A stretch of DNA of 64,000 nt from Chitinophaga rupis (GCF_900109685.1 NZ_FOBB01000002.1:490085-554084), one strand, 5' to 3'. Shown: positions 9,172 through 18,396, numbered from the stretch's first letter. The notes: generated from the sequence alone by a model not told the origin. Translations and numbers: made by a program.

Positions 9172-9356
9172 AATTACGAATTATTCAATTACGAATTACG
9201 AATGGAATGCAGCGAAGTTTGAAGCGAATGGATAGGTGTCTCGATCATTATGGCGCCGGATTATGAATAGCTTATAGTGTGTGAGCTGTATTTCCTTGAA
9301 GGAACTACCTGATCGTACTACTCAATTCGTAATTCGTAATTGAATAATTCGTAATT
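9172..9356. repeat. Family A inverted repeat A1 (32-bp perfect arms)
   Basis: The arms at 9172-9203 and 9325-9356 are perfect 32-bp inverted copies, made of AATTACGAATT words separated by ATTC. They enclose 121 bp of unrelated sequence. The left arm begins 5 bases after the terpene synthase stop codon, and the right arm runs into the stop codon of the convergent DUF2157 gene, supplying part of it. The whole spacer between the two genes is therefore bracketed by the repeat. See the family A findings. Confidence 0.95.
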
Positions 9357-10392
9357 ATTTCCGGGCTTTGCTCCACTTCTCCATCCTCTTCCCCACCCAC
9401 CAAAATGACAGCGCTAAAATGCTGAAGAAAATACCTTTGTGCGTACGATCCCACAGATATTCAAAATAGCGGGTGTACATATCCAGCAACAGGAATAATA
9501 CGCCAAAATCCCGCACCAGCGGATCGCGGAGCTTAATGCCCAGCCATATCACAGCGGCGCATAAGAGAGTATAGATAGCCACCCACCATAACAGCTGGTA
9601 TTGGCGCAGCAGCTGCCACTCGCTCCAGGTGCCGCTGTTACCAAAAACAGAGATCAGCCAGGCAGATAGCAATAATAACAGCCAGCCACCGCCCCAGGTA
9701 ATATGCTGTAAGGCATGATATTTTTTATTGCGCAGCGCCAGCCGGTGTAACAGCAGCATAACTACTGCCAGCACAAACAAACGGCAGGGCAGGTTCATTC
9801 CCAGGAACCACGAAGCATCGTGGCTAACGTAGTAAGTAAGCTTTACATAAGCAGGTATTAAACATAACAGGGTAGCGGTCCATAACAGGCGGGAGGATAA
9901 CATAAATGCAAGTACGCCATAGGTAAGGGTAGCCAGCAACCAGAACAAACCATAGTTACCATTGAGGTATTGCAGGCTTTTACCAAAATATACCACGGTA
10001 ACGCCTGTACTGAGTATGGGAAGCAGCCAAAACAGCTCCTGGTTCAGGGAAAAGGAGCGTTGTTGCTGCTGCCGGCGGAAACCACTATAACACAGGAATA
10101 CGGTGAGCAGGGCAAACAGCAATGCTATAATACCATCTGTAAGCGAGAGCTTTTTACGGATCACCTCAATCCACTTTTCATCCAGCACCAGGGAGCCAAA
10201 AGCCATGAGCGCGCAGGAAATAGCCGCAATGAAAATATACAGGGTAATGGTTTGCCATTCAATATTAGTTTCCCGTACCTGGTAGCTTTGCTGCATTTGC
10301 TGCGCCTGTTCCGGGTTTATGAGCTGATCCTGCTGCCATTGGTCAATGGCTTTTTGCAGCAAACGGGCTTCCCTTTTATCTAATTCCAGCAT
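9355..10392 (-). CDS. DUF2157-type integral membrane protein
   Basis: This 345-residue protein starts with a soluble helical segment of about 40 residues (MLELDKREARLLQKAIDQW, then NPEQAQQMQQ) typical of DUF2157 proteins, followed by about nine to ten hydrophobic helices and a basic tail. Function of the family is unknown. The frame extends 33 codons further upstream, but that extension is unlike the family start and runs into the divergent promoter region, so the ATG at 10392 is chosen. The stop codon lies inside the right arm of repeat A1. Nothing in the context fixes its role; it is divergent from the SSS transporter gene. Confidence 0.75.
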   Translation of the reverse strand: MLELDKREARLLQKAIDQWQQDQLINPEQAQQMQQSYQVRETNIEWQTITLYIFIAAISCALMAFGSLVLDEKWIEVIRKKLSLTDGIIALLFALLTVFLCYSGFRRQQQQRSFSLNQELFWLLPILSTGVTVVYFGKSLQYLNGNYGLFWLLATLTYGVLAFMLSSRLLWTATLLCLIPAYVKLTYYVSHDASWFLGMNLPCRLFVLAVVMLLLHRLALRNKKYHALQHITWGGGWLLLLLSAWLISVFGNSGTWSEWQLLRQYQLLWWVAIYTLLCAAVIWLGIKLRDPLVRDFGVLFLLLDMYTRYFEYLWDRTHKGIFFSILALSFWWVGKRMEKWSKARK

Positions 10393-10454
10393 AAGGAGGT
10401 ATAAAAGCTGATGTATGGCAAGGTACTCAAAAATAAGGCCCATTCTCCGGGCCA

Positions 10455-10486
10455 TTTGCATATATGCACATTTATCTGCACATTTG
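10455..10486 (+). promoter_or_regulatory. Candidate Bacteroidota promoter for the SSS transporter
   Basis: TTTG at 10455-10458 is followed after 20 bases by CACATTTG at 10479-10486, one mismatch from the -7 consensus TAnnTTTG. Transcription would start near 10491, 15 bases before the chosen ATG at 10506. The position supports that start over the upstream in-frame ATG at 10464, which would lie inside the promoter. Confidence 0.45.
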
Positions 10487-10505
10487 TACACTTAGCACAC
10501 CCGTT

Positions 10506-12137
10506 ATGAATCATCTTCGTTTATCCGATTACTTGGTATTTCTGGTCTATTTCATTGTGGTAGCGGGTTATGGCTATTACATTTACCGCCGTAAGCGTGC
10601 GAATGTTACCAGCACCAAAGATTTTTTCCTGGCAGAGGGATCGCTGACCTGGTGGGCCATCGGGGCTTCCCTGATCGCTTCCAACATTTCTGCGGAGCAT
10701 TTCATTGGTATGTCGGGTTCCGGCTTTGCGCTGGGGCTGGCCATTTCAACCTATGAGTGGATGTCGGCCGCCACGCTCATTATTGTAGCGGTGTTCTTTA
10801 TACCCGTGTACCTGAAAAATAAGATCTATACCATGCCTCAGTTCCTGCTGAACCGGTATAACGGTACGGTAAGTACTGTCATGGCTATTTTCTGGCTGCT
10901 GGTATATGTGCTGGTGAACCTTACCTCCATTATTTACCTGGGTGCATTAGCGATAAATGCCATTTCGGGTATCAACTTTTTCTGGTGCATAGGAGGACTG
11001 GCGGTGTTTGCGGTTTTTGTAACACTGGGTGGCATGAAGGTGATCGGGTATACAGATGTAGTGCAGGTGTTTGTACTGGTGCTGGGTGGATTGGTAACCA
11101 CTTACCTGGCACTGAACCTGGTATCCGAACACTTTGGTTTTGGTAAGAACATCTGGAAAGGACTGGCCATTATCAAAGACCAGGCGCCGACGCATTTTCA
11201 CATGATCTTTGATAAGTCGCACCCCTATTATAAAGACCTGCCGGGCCTTTCCGTGCTTATAGGCGGTATGTGGATCAATAACCTGAACTACTGGGGCTGT
11301 AACCAATATATTATACAGCGCGCCCTGGGAGCTGATCTGAAGACAGCGCGGGAAGGTATTTTGTTTGCGGCCTTCTTAAAGCTGCTGGTACCGGTAATTG
11401 CCGTGCTGCCGGGTATTACAGCTTATGTATTGTACAAGAACGGGGTATTTACCCATGAAATGACGGATGCAGCCGGAGCGGTAAGACCGGACCAGGCCTA
11501 TCCCACGCTCATGAACCTGTTGCCCCCGGGCCTGAAGGGGCTAGCCTTTGCAGCCCTTACAGCAGCTATAGTAGCGTCGCTGGCAGGTAAGGCCAATAGT
11601 ATTTCCACCATTTTTTCCCTGGATATTTACAAACGTTACTTTCATAAAGAGGCTACGGAAAAACAGCTGGTGCGTGCCGGCCGTTATACCGTGATCATTG
11701 CAATGGGCATAGCCTGCCTGGTAGCGCCGGCCCTGCGTTCCCTGGATCAGGCCTATCAGTTTATCCAGGAGTATGTGGGCTTTATTGCCCCTGGTGTGCT
11801 GGCCATTTTCCTGTTGGGCTTTTTATGGAAACGCACTACCTCCACCGCGGCACTGGTGGCTGCCGTGCTAACCATTCCACTGTCCACTGTTCTTAAGTTC
11901 CTGCCGGTATGGACCAATGGCGTGTTCCCGGACTATGCTTTCCTGGACCGTATGAGCATTGTATTTGTGGTGCTGATAGGGTTGATGATCCTGATCACCC
12001 TGTTGGACCGCAGCAGTAAGTACATGCCGCGCATTATACAAATTGATAAGACAATGTTCCGCACCAACCCGGCGTTCATTGTAGGATCGGTTATTATTGT
12101 AGGGATCCTGACGGCGTTATATACTGTTTTCTGGTAG
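10506..12137 (+). CDS. Sodium:solute symporter (SSS/SGLT family), probable inositol or sugar transporter
   Basis: This 543-residue protein has about 14 hydrophobic segments and the SGLT-family signatures: the early FFLAEGSLTWWAIGASL region with SNISAEHFIG, GGMKVIGYTDVVQVF in the middle, and GFLWKRTTSTAAL near the C-terminus. Members couple Na+ entry to uptake of sugars or myo-inositol. The next gene on the same strand is myo-inositol oxygenase, so inositol is the favoured substrate (inference). Bacteroidota SGLTs for glucose or galactose look alike, and the 364-bp spacer with its own repeats means the two genes are not a tight operon. Confidence 0.88.
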   Translation: MNHLRLSDYLVFLVYFIVVAGYGYYIYRRKRANVTSTKDFFLAEGSLTWWAIGASLIASNISAEHFIGMSGSGFALGLAISTYEWMSAATLIIVAVFFIPVYLKNKIYTMPQFLLNRYNGTVSTVMAIFWLLVYVLVNLTSIIYLGALAINAISGINFFWCIGGLAVFAVFVTLGGMKVIGYTDVVQVFVLVLGGLVTTYLALNLVSEHFGFGKNIWKGLAIIKDQAPTHFHMIFDKSHPYYKDLPGLSVLIGGMWINNLNYWGCNQYIIQRALGADLKTAREGILFAAFLKLLVPVIAVLPGITAYVLYKNGVFTHEMTDAAGAVRPDQAYPTLMNLLPPGLKGLAFAALTAAIVASLAGKANSISTIFSLDIYKRYFHKEATEKQLVRAGRYTVIIAMGIACLVAPALRSLDQAYQFIQEYVGFIAPGVLAIFLLGFLWKRTTSTAALVAAVLTIPLSTVLKFLPVWTNGVFPDYAFLDRMSIVFVVLIGLMILITLLDRSSKYMPRIIQIDKTMFRTNPAFIVGSVIIVGILTALYTVFW

Positions 12138-12227
12138 GCATTCCGGGAAAGGGATTAACCTGGCCGGATAAGGCGTTTTGAGTGCTGGTTGCAACTTGTT
12201 CATTATAAGTGCTTTATGAATTTGCTA

Positions 12228-12243
12228 ATCGATTGCAAAAAAA
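12228..12243 (+). promoter_or_regulatory. Shared 15-mer, candidate LacI-family operator
   Basis: ATCGATTGCAAAAAA occurs here and, in opposite orientation, at 37449-37463 in front of the cytochrome-c lipoprotein gene. The AATCGATTGC core resembles operators of LacI-family regulators, which typically centre on a CG step. Two exact copies of a 15-mer in 64 kb, both upstream of catabolic genes, are not expected by chance. The binding protein is not in the window. Confidence 0.4.
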
Positions 12244-12329
12244 GCTGGAAAAGCCAATTTAAAAGTTTAATTTAGAGTACACAATTCACGTAATTAACGG
12301 GGTAAGACCAACTGCCCTGTAAATAAGTA

Positions 12330-12501
12330 CTCAGGTGTGAGATCGTGAGGTTTCATACGAACAATGAAAATTAAACTACTCAGGTAAAAGATTAATCATC
12401 ACGTATGAATCGAAGATTCCATACGGCCAATGAAAAAATTAAACGCTCACGTATGAAACCGTAAGGTTCCATATGACCCGTAAAAAATTAAACGCTCACG
12501 T
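12330..12501 (+). repeat. Tandem 48/49-bp hairpin repeats ending at a start codon
   Basis: Three copies, the first more diverged and followed by a short partial unit, precede the ATG at 12502. Each contains an ATGAA-like word, a hairpin and a tail ending near AAAAATTAAACGCTC. The word ACGTATG falls at 12401, 12449 and 12498, so the true start codon occupies the same place as ATGs inside the repeats. The hairpin stems covary: GTGTGAGATC/GGTTTCATAC with wobble pairs (12335-12357), AATC/GATT (near 12408-12418) and AACC/GGTT (near 12457-12468). The last upstream unit encodes the mini-frame ATG AAA CCG TAA. Confidence 0.8.
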
Positions 12502-13383
12502 ATGAAAGTGCAAGATCAATTCTCCGAAAAAGAGCTACAGCCACTCAACAGCATTGAACAATGGGAAGATGATGTGCTGCAACGTTATCCGGAAGGAGTA
12601 GAGCCTTCCAAAGCCAAAGAAGAATACCGCAATTACGATAATCCTCAACGGGACACCGTGCGGGAGTTTTACCGCCTGAACCACAAATACCAGACATACG
12701 ATTTTGTACAGGAAAAGAAAAAAGAGTTCCTGCAGTTCAACCGCAAGGAAATGCCGGTTTGGAGTGCAATGGAATTTCTGAACACCCTGGTGGATGATTC
12801 TGACCCGGATATAGACCTGGACCAGCTGCAGCACTTGCTGCAAACGGCAGAAGCTATCCGTGCAGATGGCCATCCTGATTGGTTTGTGCTGACCGGTTTT
12901 ATCCACGACATGGGCAAAGTGTTATGCCTGTTTGGCGAAGCGCAATGGGCTGTGGTTGGCGATACCTTCCCGGTAGGCTGCCAGTTCTCTGATAAGATCG
13001 TGTATCCGGAATTTTTTGCCAACAACCCGGACATTAACGATGAGCGTTACAATACCAAGTACGGTGTATATTCCCCTAATTGCGGTTTAAAGAACGTGCA
13101 TATGTCATGGGGGCATGATGAATACCTGTACCACATTACTAAAGATTATTTGCCGGAGCCGGCTTTGTATATGATCCGCTATCACTCCTTTTACGCACAG
13201 CACAGGGAAGGCGCTTATGAGCACCTGATGGATGATCATGACCGGGAAATGTTTGAATGGGTAAAGAAATTTAACCCGTACGATCTGTATTCCAAAAGTC
13301 CGAAACCGCCTGTGGTATCAGAGCTAAAGTCTTACTACGAAGACCTGATCGCTAAATACCTGCCGGATACTATCCGTTTGTAG
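12502..13383 (+). CDS. myo-Inositol oxygenase (MIOX)
   Basis: This 293-residue HD-fold di-iron enzyme cleaves myo-inositol with O2 to D-glucuronate. The expected ligands are all in place by comparison with mouse MIOX: His111 ([12 protein letters not shown]), His135-Asp136 (GFIHDMGKV), His205 ([10 protein letters not shown]), His228 (IRYHSFY) and Asp261 (NPYDLYSKS). Length is close to the animal enzyme, and MIOX is known from Chitinophaga and Flavobacterium. The ATG at 12502 sits at the end of the tandem leader repeats. The preceding SSS symporter probably imports the substrate. Enzymes for glucuronate use are not in the window. A strong bidirectional terminator follows. Confidence 0.96.
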   Translation: MKVQDQFSEKELQPLNSIEQWEDDVLQRYPEGVEPSKAKEEYRNYDNPQRDTVREFYRLNHKYQTYDFVQEKKKEFLQFNRKEMPVWSAMEFLNTLVDDSDPDIDLDQLQHLLQTAEAIRADGHPDWFVLTGFIHDMGKVLCLFGEAQWAVVGDTFPVGCQFSDKIVYPEFFANNPDINDERYNTKYGVYSPNCGLKNVHMSWGHDEYLYHITKDYLPEPALYMIRYHSFYAQHREGAYEHLMDDHDREMFEWVKKFNPYDLYSKSPKPPVVSELKSYYEDLIAKYLPDTIRL

Positions 13384-13403
13384 GTTTGTTATATAACGCA
13401 ACT

Positions 13404-13437
13404 AAAAAAGCAGCGGCCAATTGCCGCTGCTTTTTTT
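13404..13437. terminator. Bidirectional Rho-independent terminator
   Basis: GCAGCGGC pairs perfectly with GCCGCTGC around a 5-base loop, flanked by a run of A on the left and T on the right that extend the stem. It lies between the convergent MIOX and idi genes and can stop transcription in both directions. Confidence 0.9.
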
Positions 13438-13457
13438 ATGGCTGATTAGTTTCAGCG

Positions 13458-13970
13458 TTATAATAATTCTGTTACCATTGGGAAAGCCACTTTAAACCAG
13501 TAGGTGAAACGGTCCGGCGTATCCCTGATCTGGCGGGTTATTTCAGCCAAAGGATAGAACGCGTATGCTGCCACCTCTTCCTCATCCGGGATTACGACGC
13601 CATCAAAAGTACCCAGGAACACATGATCATATTCATGCTCTGTTAAGCCATTATCAAAGGATGCCTGGTAAGTAAAGGTGAACAGTTTTTTAACCGGGCA
13701 ATCAAATCCCATTTCTTCCTGCAGGCGGCGGTGTGCGGCCTGCTCTACTTCTTCGCCCGGCATAGGATGGCTGCAGCAGGCATTGGTCCATAAACCAGCT
13801 GAGTGGTACTTGCCGCTGGCGCGTTGCTGCAGCAGCATTTCATTTTTGCTATTCACAATGAATACAGAAAAAGCCCTGTGTAATAGCCCTTTCTGATGTG
13901 CCTCCAGCTTTTCCATGGTAGCCAGGGCTTCGTCTTGTTCGTTGACCAGGATTATATGGTTAGATCTCAT
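13458..13970 (-). CDS. idi: Isopentenyl-diphosphate delta-isomerase, type I
   Basis: This 170-residue Nudix-fold enzyme interconverts isopentenyl and dimethylallyl diphosphate. Catalytic Cys66 is in WTNACCSHPMPGEE, the Nudix-like helix AAHRRLQEEMGF follows, and Glu113 in TEHEYDHVF is the second catalytic residue. The ATG at 13970 is chosen because the family starts close to the MRSNHIILVNEQDE strand; the frame runs 20 codons further but without conservation. It lies 41 bases downstream of the lipoprotein gene on the same strand. Bacteria with the MEP route do not strictly need it; here it balances precursor pools, possibly also for the terpene synthase 4 kb away (inference). Confidence 0.94.
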   Translation of the reverse strand: MRSNHIILVNEQDEALATMEKLEAHQKGLLHRAFSVFIVNSKNEMLLQQRASGKYHSAGLWTNACCSHPMPGEEVEQAAHRRLQEEMGFDCPVKKLFTFTYQASFDNGLTEHEYDHVFLGTFDGVVIPDEEEVAAYAFYPLAEITRQIRDTPDRFTYWFKVAFPMVTELL

Positions 13971-14011
13971 ATGCCAAAGGGTTTGAGGGAAAATGTGAGG
14001 TAAGGTAGGGA

Positions 14012-15331
14012 TTAATGTTTTATCTGCCAAACCACTTTCCCTGTTCTTACATCAATGCAGGTAGTGTGCAGCATCCAGGTAAGCAGCAGCTGTTGCTGGC
14101 TAATATTGGCCCAGCGGAAGGTGAACTCCGGATTGCCGCTGGAAAATACTTCTTTAAAAGCATTGGTTTCTCTGGCATTGGATGCATCAAAAAATAGCCC
14201 GGTGAGGTTGCTTTGCCAGTGTAGCCGTAAGGGTTGTCCCGGCGCCCATTGCAGGGAAGAAAGCAGCAGGCCTGCATCTTTATTGGTAGAGGATGCCTGC
14301 AGCACAAAAAAGTTATCAGATCCGGCAAGCAGCAGCCGGTTGGTACCGCCGTGCAAGCTGCCGGAGGTAGCAGCTTTTCTAACCAGGTTGTCTATACGAT
14401 CCTGCATATCGTGTATGGCAGTTTCCATACTGCGTATATTCGCGCCCGTTTTATTACGCCGCAGGCTGTCGGCCAGCATTTGCAGGGAATCTACCATGCT
14501 TTTTTGCTGGCTGATGAGCGATCTTACCTCCTGCATTTGCCCCGACTGCATTTGCTGCAAACGGCTCAGGTTCTTATCTACCAGGAAGCTGCCTTTCAGA
14601 AAACCGGGATCATTTTCCAGGCGCCGGCTACCATTTTCTATTACCAGGTAATTCCGCGGGCTGCCATCCAGGCGCAGTATAACAGAATCATTATAGGCGG
14701 TGTGCGATCCGGTAATATCGGGGTCATTGAGCGGGGGCAGCTGGTAGCTTACATCCGTGATCTTTTCCACTTTCAGGGTAACGGGGTTCAGCGCATAATG
14801 AAAACCCTGATCGTCACTGAGTATAATACCGCGGCCGGCATCATAACCATAGAACTGCGGCAGCTGGTACCATTCCGGGTTAGCCAGGTGCTCTTTCAGG
14901 AAAGAGGCCTGCAGCAGCAATTGATCGGCGCTGGCTTTTACTTTCAGTGTACGCGGGTCATAGGTTTGCAGGGTTACCTGCCCATTTTCATTTTTTCTCA
15001 CGCACCACAGCTGGTTGCCCGTAAGGGCCAGCAGCAGGCAGGCATCCTCTGATTCTCCGCCAAAAATGGTGCGGGCCAGGAGATGGCCATCCTTTACATC
15101 ATAGGCAGAAAGACGGGTATTGGTAAAACCGCTTATGCGCATGTAGCCGCGGCCGGAGCTTTTGGAAGTGGCATGAAATACTTTTTCGTGTGTTATCAGC
15201 ACCTGGCCGGCACTATCCGTATACAGGTACTCACAGATAATACCATCTGCGGAGCCGGTTTTATCTGATTTGAAAAAGCAGCCGCTAAGCAAAAACAGGA
15301 ATGCAATAGGGAGGACATAGAGCCTGATCAT
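14012..15331 (-). CDS. Lipoprotein with beta-propeller-like repeats and a coiled coil
   Basis: This 439-residue protein has a signal peptide with lipobox LLSGC (Cys18), so it is anchored to a membrane. The body shows repeated strands of the PQQ/WD-like propeller kind (SAYDVKDGHLLAR, LQTYDPRTLKV, and DVRTGKVVWQIKH at the end). A charged, Gln/Met-rich segment at about residues 255-320 (SLRRNKTGANIRSMETAIH and around) looks like a coiled coil inserted in the propeller. No catalytic motif is visible and I do not recognise the family. The idi gene follows in the same direction. A role as a surface or envelope sensor or scaffold is possible but unproven. Confidence 0.7.
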   Translation of the reverse strand: MIRLYVLPIAFLFLLSGCFFKSDKTGSADGIICEYLYTDSAGQVLITHEKVFHATSKSSGRGYMRISGFTNTRLSAYDVKDGHLLARTIFGGESEDACLLLALTGNQLWCVRKNENGQVTLQTYDPRTLKVKASADQLLLQASFLKEHLANPEWYQLPQFYGYDAGRGIILSDDQGFHYALNPVTLKVEKITDVSYQLPPLNDPDITGSHTAYNDSVILRLDGSPRNYLVIENGSRRLENDPGFLKGSFLVDKNLSRLQQMQSGQMQEVRSLISQQKSMVDSLQMLADSLRRNKTGANIRSMETAIHDMQDRIDNLVRKAATSGSLHGGTNRLLLAGSDNFFVLQASSTNKDAGLLLSSLQWAPGQPLRLHWQSNLTGLFFDASNARETNAFKEVFSSGNPEFTFRWANISQQQLLLTWMLHTTCIDVRTGKVVWQIKH

Positions 15332-15465
15332 ATAACAATTTAATGAAAATTATGAAGGCTTGCACCCCTGAGCGCAATTTGCAGGCGTTTAAATATTTTA
15401 GATATTTCGCTGTTCAACGGCTTTCGCACCAAACTGCGGAAACTATTGCAGTAGTAACAGCTGGC

Positions 15466-18396
15466 TTATACCAGGGCCGCATGCAATATTTCCACCGGGT
15501 GCAGCGCTATTTTGCCCGTACCATCTTTTACCTGGTGCCGGCAGCTGGTGCCGGGAGCGGCTATGAGCGTATCATCCGTCGCATTGCGTACCGCCGGGAA
15601 CAATACCAGCTCACCTATTTGCATAGACAGGTCATAGTGTTCTTTCTCATACCCGAAAGAACCCGCCATGCCGCAGCAGCCGGAAGGAATAATTTCCACG
15701 CTGTAATTAGCAGGCAGAGAGAGTATTTTTTTACTGTGCAGGGGAGTAGATAAGGCTTTCTGCTGGCAATGCCCATGCAGCTTAATATGCCTTTTTTCCT
15801 GCGTGAACTGCTCGGGGTGGAATGCGCCACGCTCTGCGGCCAGTGACAGGAACTCATCTACCAGGAACACATTCTTTGCCAGCTGTTTAGCTGCTTCACG
15901 GTAGGGTTCCTGTACCAGGTCAGGATACTCATCCCGGAAGCTCAGGATGGCAGAGGGCTCTATGCCCAGCAGGGGCGTATCTTCCGTAATAACGTCTTTG
16001 AATATACGTACCTGCTGTTCCGCAATTGTACGCGCTTTACGCAGCAAACCTTTTGACATTAAAGCACGGGCGCTTTGGGGATGATCGGTCATGCGCACCT
16101 CGTACCCTAATTTATGCAGCAGCTGCACGGTTTTAATGCCAATGCCGGTATCGTTGTAGTTGGTAAATTCGTCGCAGAACAGGTACACGGCCGGCGCATT
16201 GGCAGGGAGGGCTGTTCTTTCCTTAGGCCATTGCCGTTTGAACCAGCTTTTTAAAGTAGTGGTATGCAGGCCTGGTAAGGAGCGGTCTAATGCAAAACCG
16301 GATACCTTTTTAATAAGGCTGCTGGTAGCTTTATTTTTCACCAGCCAGTTATAAATGCCGGGTGTGATGGCTGCCAGGCCATTCAGGCTGGTATAATTGC
16401 CGATCATTTTAGCGCGGAAAGGCACGCCATTGGCATCGTGATAATGCTGCAAAAATTCCATCTTCAGTTTGGCCATATCCACGTTGCTGGGGCATTCCGA
16501 TTTACAGCCCTTGCAGGCCAGGCACAGGTCCAGCACATCATAGATCTCCTTATGGTCAAAGCGGTTCTCCTTGTTGGAATGCGTCAGGAACTCACGCAGG
16601 ATGTTGGCCCTTGCACGGGTAGTATCCTTTTCATTACGGGTAGCCATGTAGCTGGGGCACATGGTGCCGCCGCTCAGCTGCGTTTTACGGCAGTCGCCTG
16701 ATCCATTGCACTGCTCCGCATGCTGCAGCACGGTTTGTTCCGGGAAGTGGAAAATGGTTTGCAGCGCTGGTACCTGCTGGCCCGGCTCATACCGCAGCAT
16801 ACTGTTCATAGAAGGTGTGTCTACGATCTTGTGCGGATTAAAAATGTTCTCCGGGTCCCAGGTGTATTTCAGCTGGCGTAACAGCTCATAGTTTTTATCG
16901 CCTATCATCTGGCGGATGAATTCCCCGCGCAGGCGGCCATCCCCATGCTCCCCGCTCAGGGAGCCCTGGAACTGCTTTACCAGCGTAGCAATTTCCTCTG
17001 CTATTTTACGGAACAGTAAGTTGCCTTCTTCCGTTTTCAGGTTAATGATAGGGCGTAAATGTATTTCCCCGCTGCCGGCATGTGCATAATGCACGGCGTA
17101 GAGGTTGTATTTTTTTAAGATCTCATTGAATTGGCGAATATATTCCGGCAGGTCCTCAATGGCAATGGCGGTATCCTCTATCACCGGCACGGCCTTTTCA
17201 TCGCCCGGCAGGTTGCTGAGCAGGCCCAGGCCGGCTTTGCGCAGGGTCCAGATCTTTTTGGTATCCTCCCCGAACAGCAGCGGAAAGTGGTAACCTAAAC
17301 CGGCCGCCTGCAGCTCCTGCTGTAAGCGTGTAGCTATTTCCGTTATTTCCTCGCGGGTGTTGCGGAGGAACTCTACTACCAGGATGGCGCCGGGATCGCC
17401 CTGTACAAAAAAGCGGTTCTTGCTTTGTTCAATATTATCCTTGGTACACTCCAGTATATAATGGTCTATCAGCTCACTGGCGCTGGGCTTGTATTGCATG
17501 GCAATAATATTAGCCCGCAGTGATTCGTCGATGGTATTAAAATGTACGCACAGCAGCCCGGTTTCTTTAGGCGGCAGGGGAGAGATGTTGAGCTTTATTT
17601 CTGTTAAAAAGGCCAGCGTGCCTTCTGAACCGGCAATGAGCTTACAAAAGTTAAAATCTTCTGTGCCGGCGGTAAAAGGTGCTGTTTCCAGCAGCAGGTC
17701 TACCGCATAGCCGGTATTACGGCGGGTAATGCTTTTCTTGGGGAACTGCCGGCGGATCTCCTCCTGGTTAGAGTGGTTGCCTAAGATGGAGCGGATCTGC
17801 TGGTAAACTTTGGTTTCCAGGGAACCATCGCCGCGTTCACAGCGGGCATGAAATTCATCCGGGGAAATGGTGTTGAACACTGCTTCAGAACCATCGCTCA
17901 GCAAAGCCTTTACTTCCAGCAAATGCTCGCGGGTGCTGCCATATACTACGGAGTTGGAGCCGCAGGAGTTATTGCCCACCATACCGCCTATCATGGCGCG
18001 GTTGGCAGTAGAGGTTTCGGGTCCGAAATAAAAGCCGTAAGGTTTCAGGAACATGTTCAGCTCATCGCGCACCACGCCGGGCTGCACGCGCACCCATTTT
18101 TCCTCCGGGTTTATTTCCAGTATGCGGGTAAAATTCTTGGATACATCTACTATAATACCGTTGCCTACCACCTGGCCTGCCAGCGAAGTACCGGCTGTAC
18201 GGGGTATCAGGGAGGTTTTGTTTTCACGGGCAAAGGTGATCAGGCGTTTTATATCTTTTTCATGCGCCGGAATGGCTACTGCCAGGGGCAGCTCACGGTA
18301 TGCCGAAGCATCCGTGGCATATAAGGTACGCATCGTATCATCATCATAAAGGGCGCCCTCCAGTTCCAGGGCCAGTTGCCGGAGCTTATCTCGCAT
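15466..18396 (-). CDS. FAD-linked oxidase with Fe-S and CCG domains (D-lactate/glycolate dehydrogenase-like, YdiJ type)
   Basis: This 976-residue fusion joins a GlcD-like half and a GlcF-like half. The N-terminal FAD_binding_4 domain has IPRTAGTSLAGQVVG and GMVGNNSCGSNS (about 60-150). The FAD-oxidase C domain includes HYAHAGSGEIHLRP and GSLSGEHGDGRLRGEF. The next part holds cysteine-rich Fe-S segments, including CLACKGCKSECPSN. Two CCG-type motifs close the protein (LHGHCQQKAL, SGCCGMAGSFGYEKEHY). Such proteins oxidise a 2-hydroxy acid (D-lactate, glycolate or 2-hydroxyglutarate) and pass electrons to the membrane. The substrate cannot be read from sequence. A family A repeat lies 23 bases upstream of its start codon. 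Confidence 0.92.
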   Translation of the reverse strand: MRDKLRQLALELEGALYDDDTMRTLYATDASAYRELPLAVAIPAHEKDIKRLITFARENKTSLIPRTAGTSLAGQVVGNGIIVDVSKNFTRILEINPEEKWVRVQPGVVRDELNMFLKPYGFYFGPETSTANRAMIGGMVGNNSCGSNSVVYGSTREHLLEVKALLSDGSEAVFNTISPDEFHARCERGDGSLETKVYQQIRSILGNHSNQEEIRRQFPKKSITRRNTGYAVDLLLETAPFTAGTEDFNFCKLIAGSEGTLAFLTEIKLNISPLPPKETGLLCVHFNTIDESLRANIIAMQYKPSASELIDHYILECTKDNIEQSKNRFFVQGDPGAILVVEFLRNTREEITEIATRLQQELQAAGLGYHFPLLFGEDTKKIWTLRKAGLGLLSNLPGDEKAVPVIEDTAIAIEDLPEYIRQFNEILKKYNLYAVHYAHAGSGEIHLRPIINLKTEEGNLLFRKIAEEIATLVKQFQGSLSGEHGDGRLRGEFIRQMIGDKNYELLRQLKYTWDPENIFNPHKIVDTPSMNSMLRYEPGQQVPALQTIFHFPEQTVLQHAEQCNGSGDCRKTQLSGGTMCPSYMATRNEKDTTRARANILREFLTHSNKENRFDHKEIYDVLDLCLACKGCKSECPSNVDMAKLKMEFLQHYHDANGVPFRAKMIGNYTSLNGLAAITPGIYNWLVKNKATSSLIKKVSGFALDRSLPGLHTTTLKSWFKRQWPKERTALPANAPAVYLFCDEFTNYNDTGIGIKTVQLLHKLGYEVRMTDHPQSARALMSKGLLRKARTIAEQQVRIFKDVITEDTPLLGIEPSAILSFRDEYPDLVQEPYREAAKQLAKNVFLVDEFLSLAAERGAFHPEQFTQEKRHIKLHGHCQQKALSTPLHSKKILSLPANYSVEIIPSGCCGMAGSFGYEKEHYDLSMQIGELVLFPAVRNATDDTLIAAPGTSCRHQVKDGTGKIALHPVEILHAALV

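Larger units (their letters stand above)
12138..12501. other. 364-bp leader/spacer upstream of the inositol oxygenase gene
   Basis: This gene-free stretch contains a putative LacI-type operator word (ATCGATTGCAAAAAA from 12228) and, directly before the downstream start codon, the tandem 48/49-bp hairpin repeats described separately. A 19-codon ATG frame overlaps the operator word but has no other support. Confidence 0.6.

Noticed and set aside
9172..9356. A CRISPR-like reading of the AATTACGAATT repeats
   Set aside because: The units form inverted arms with one core, not regularly spaced direct repeats with unique spacers, and no cas gene is near.
12330..12501. A CRISPR-like reading of the tandem 48/49-bp repeats
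   Set aside because: The units are contiguous and diverge by compensating changes; there are no spacers and no cas genes.
14234..15052. 272-codon plus-strand frame opposite the lipoprotein gene
   Set aside because: The opposite strand has a lipobox, propeller-type strands and a coherent protein; this product has biased composition and no motif.
17848..18324. 158-codon plus-strand frame opposite the FAD oxidoreductase gene
   Set aside because: It is antisense to a conserved FAD-binding domain and its product is unlike any family.
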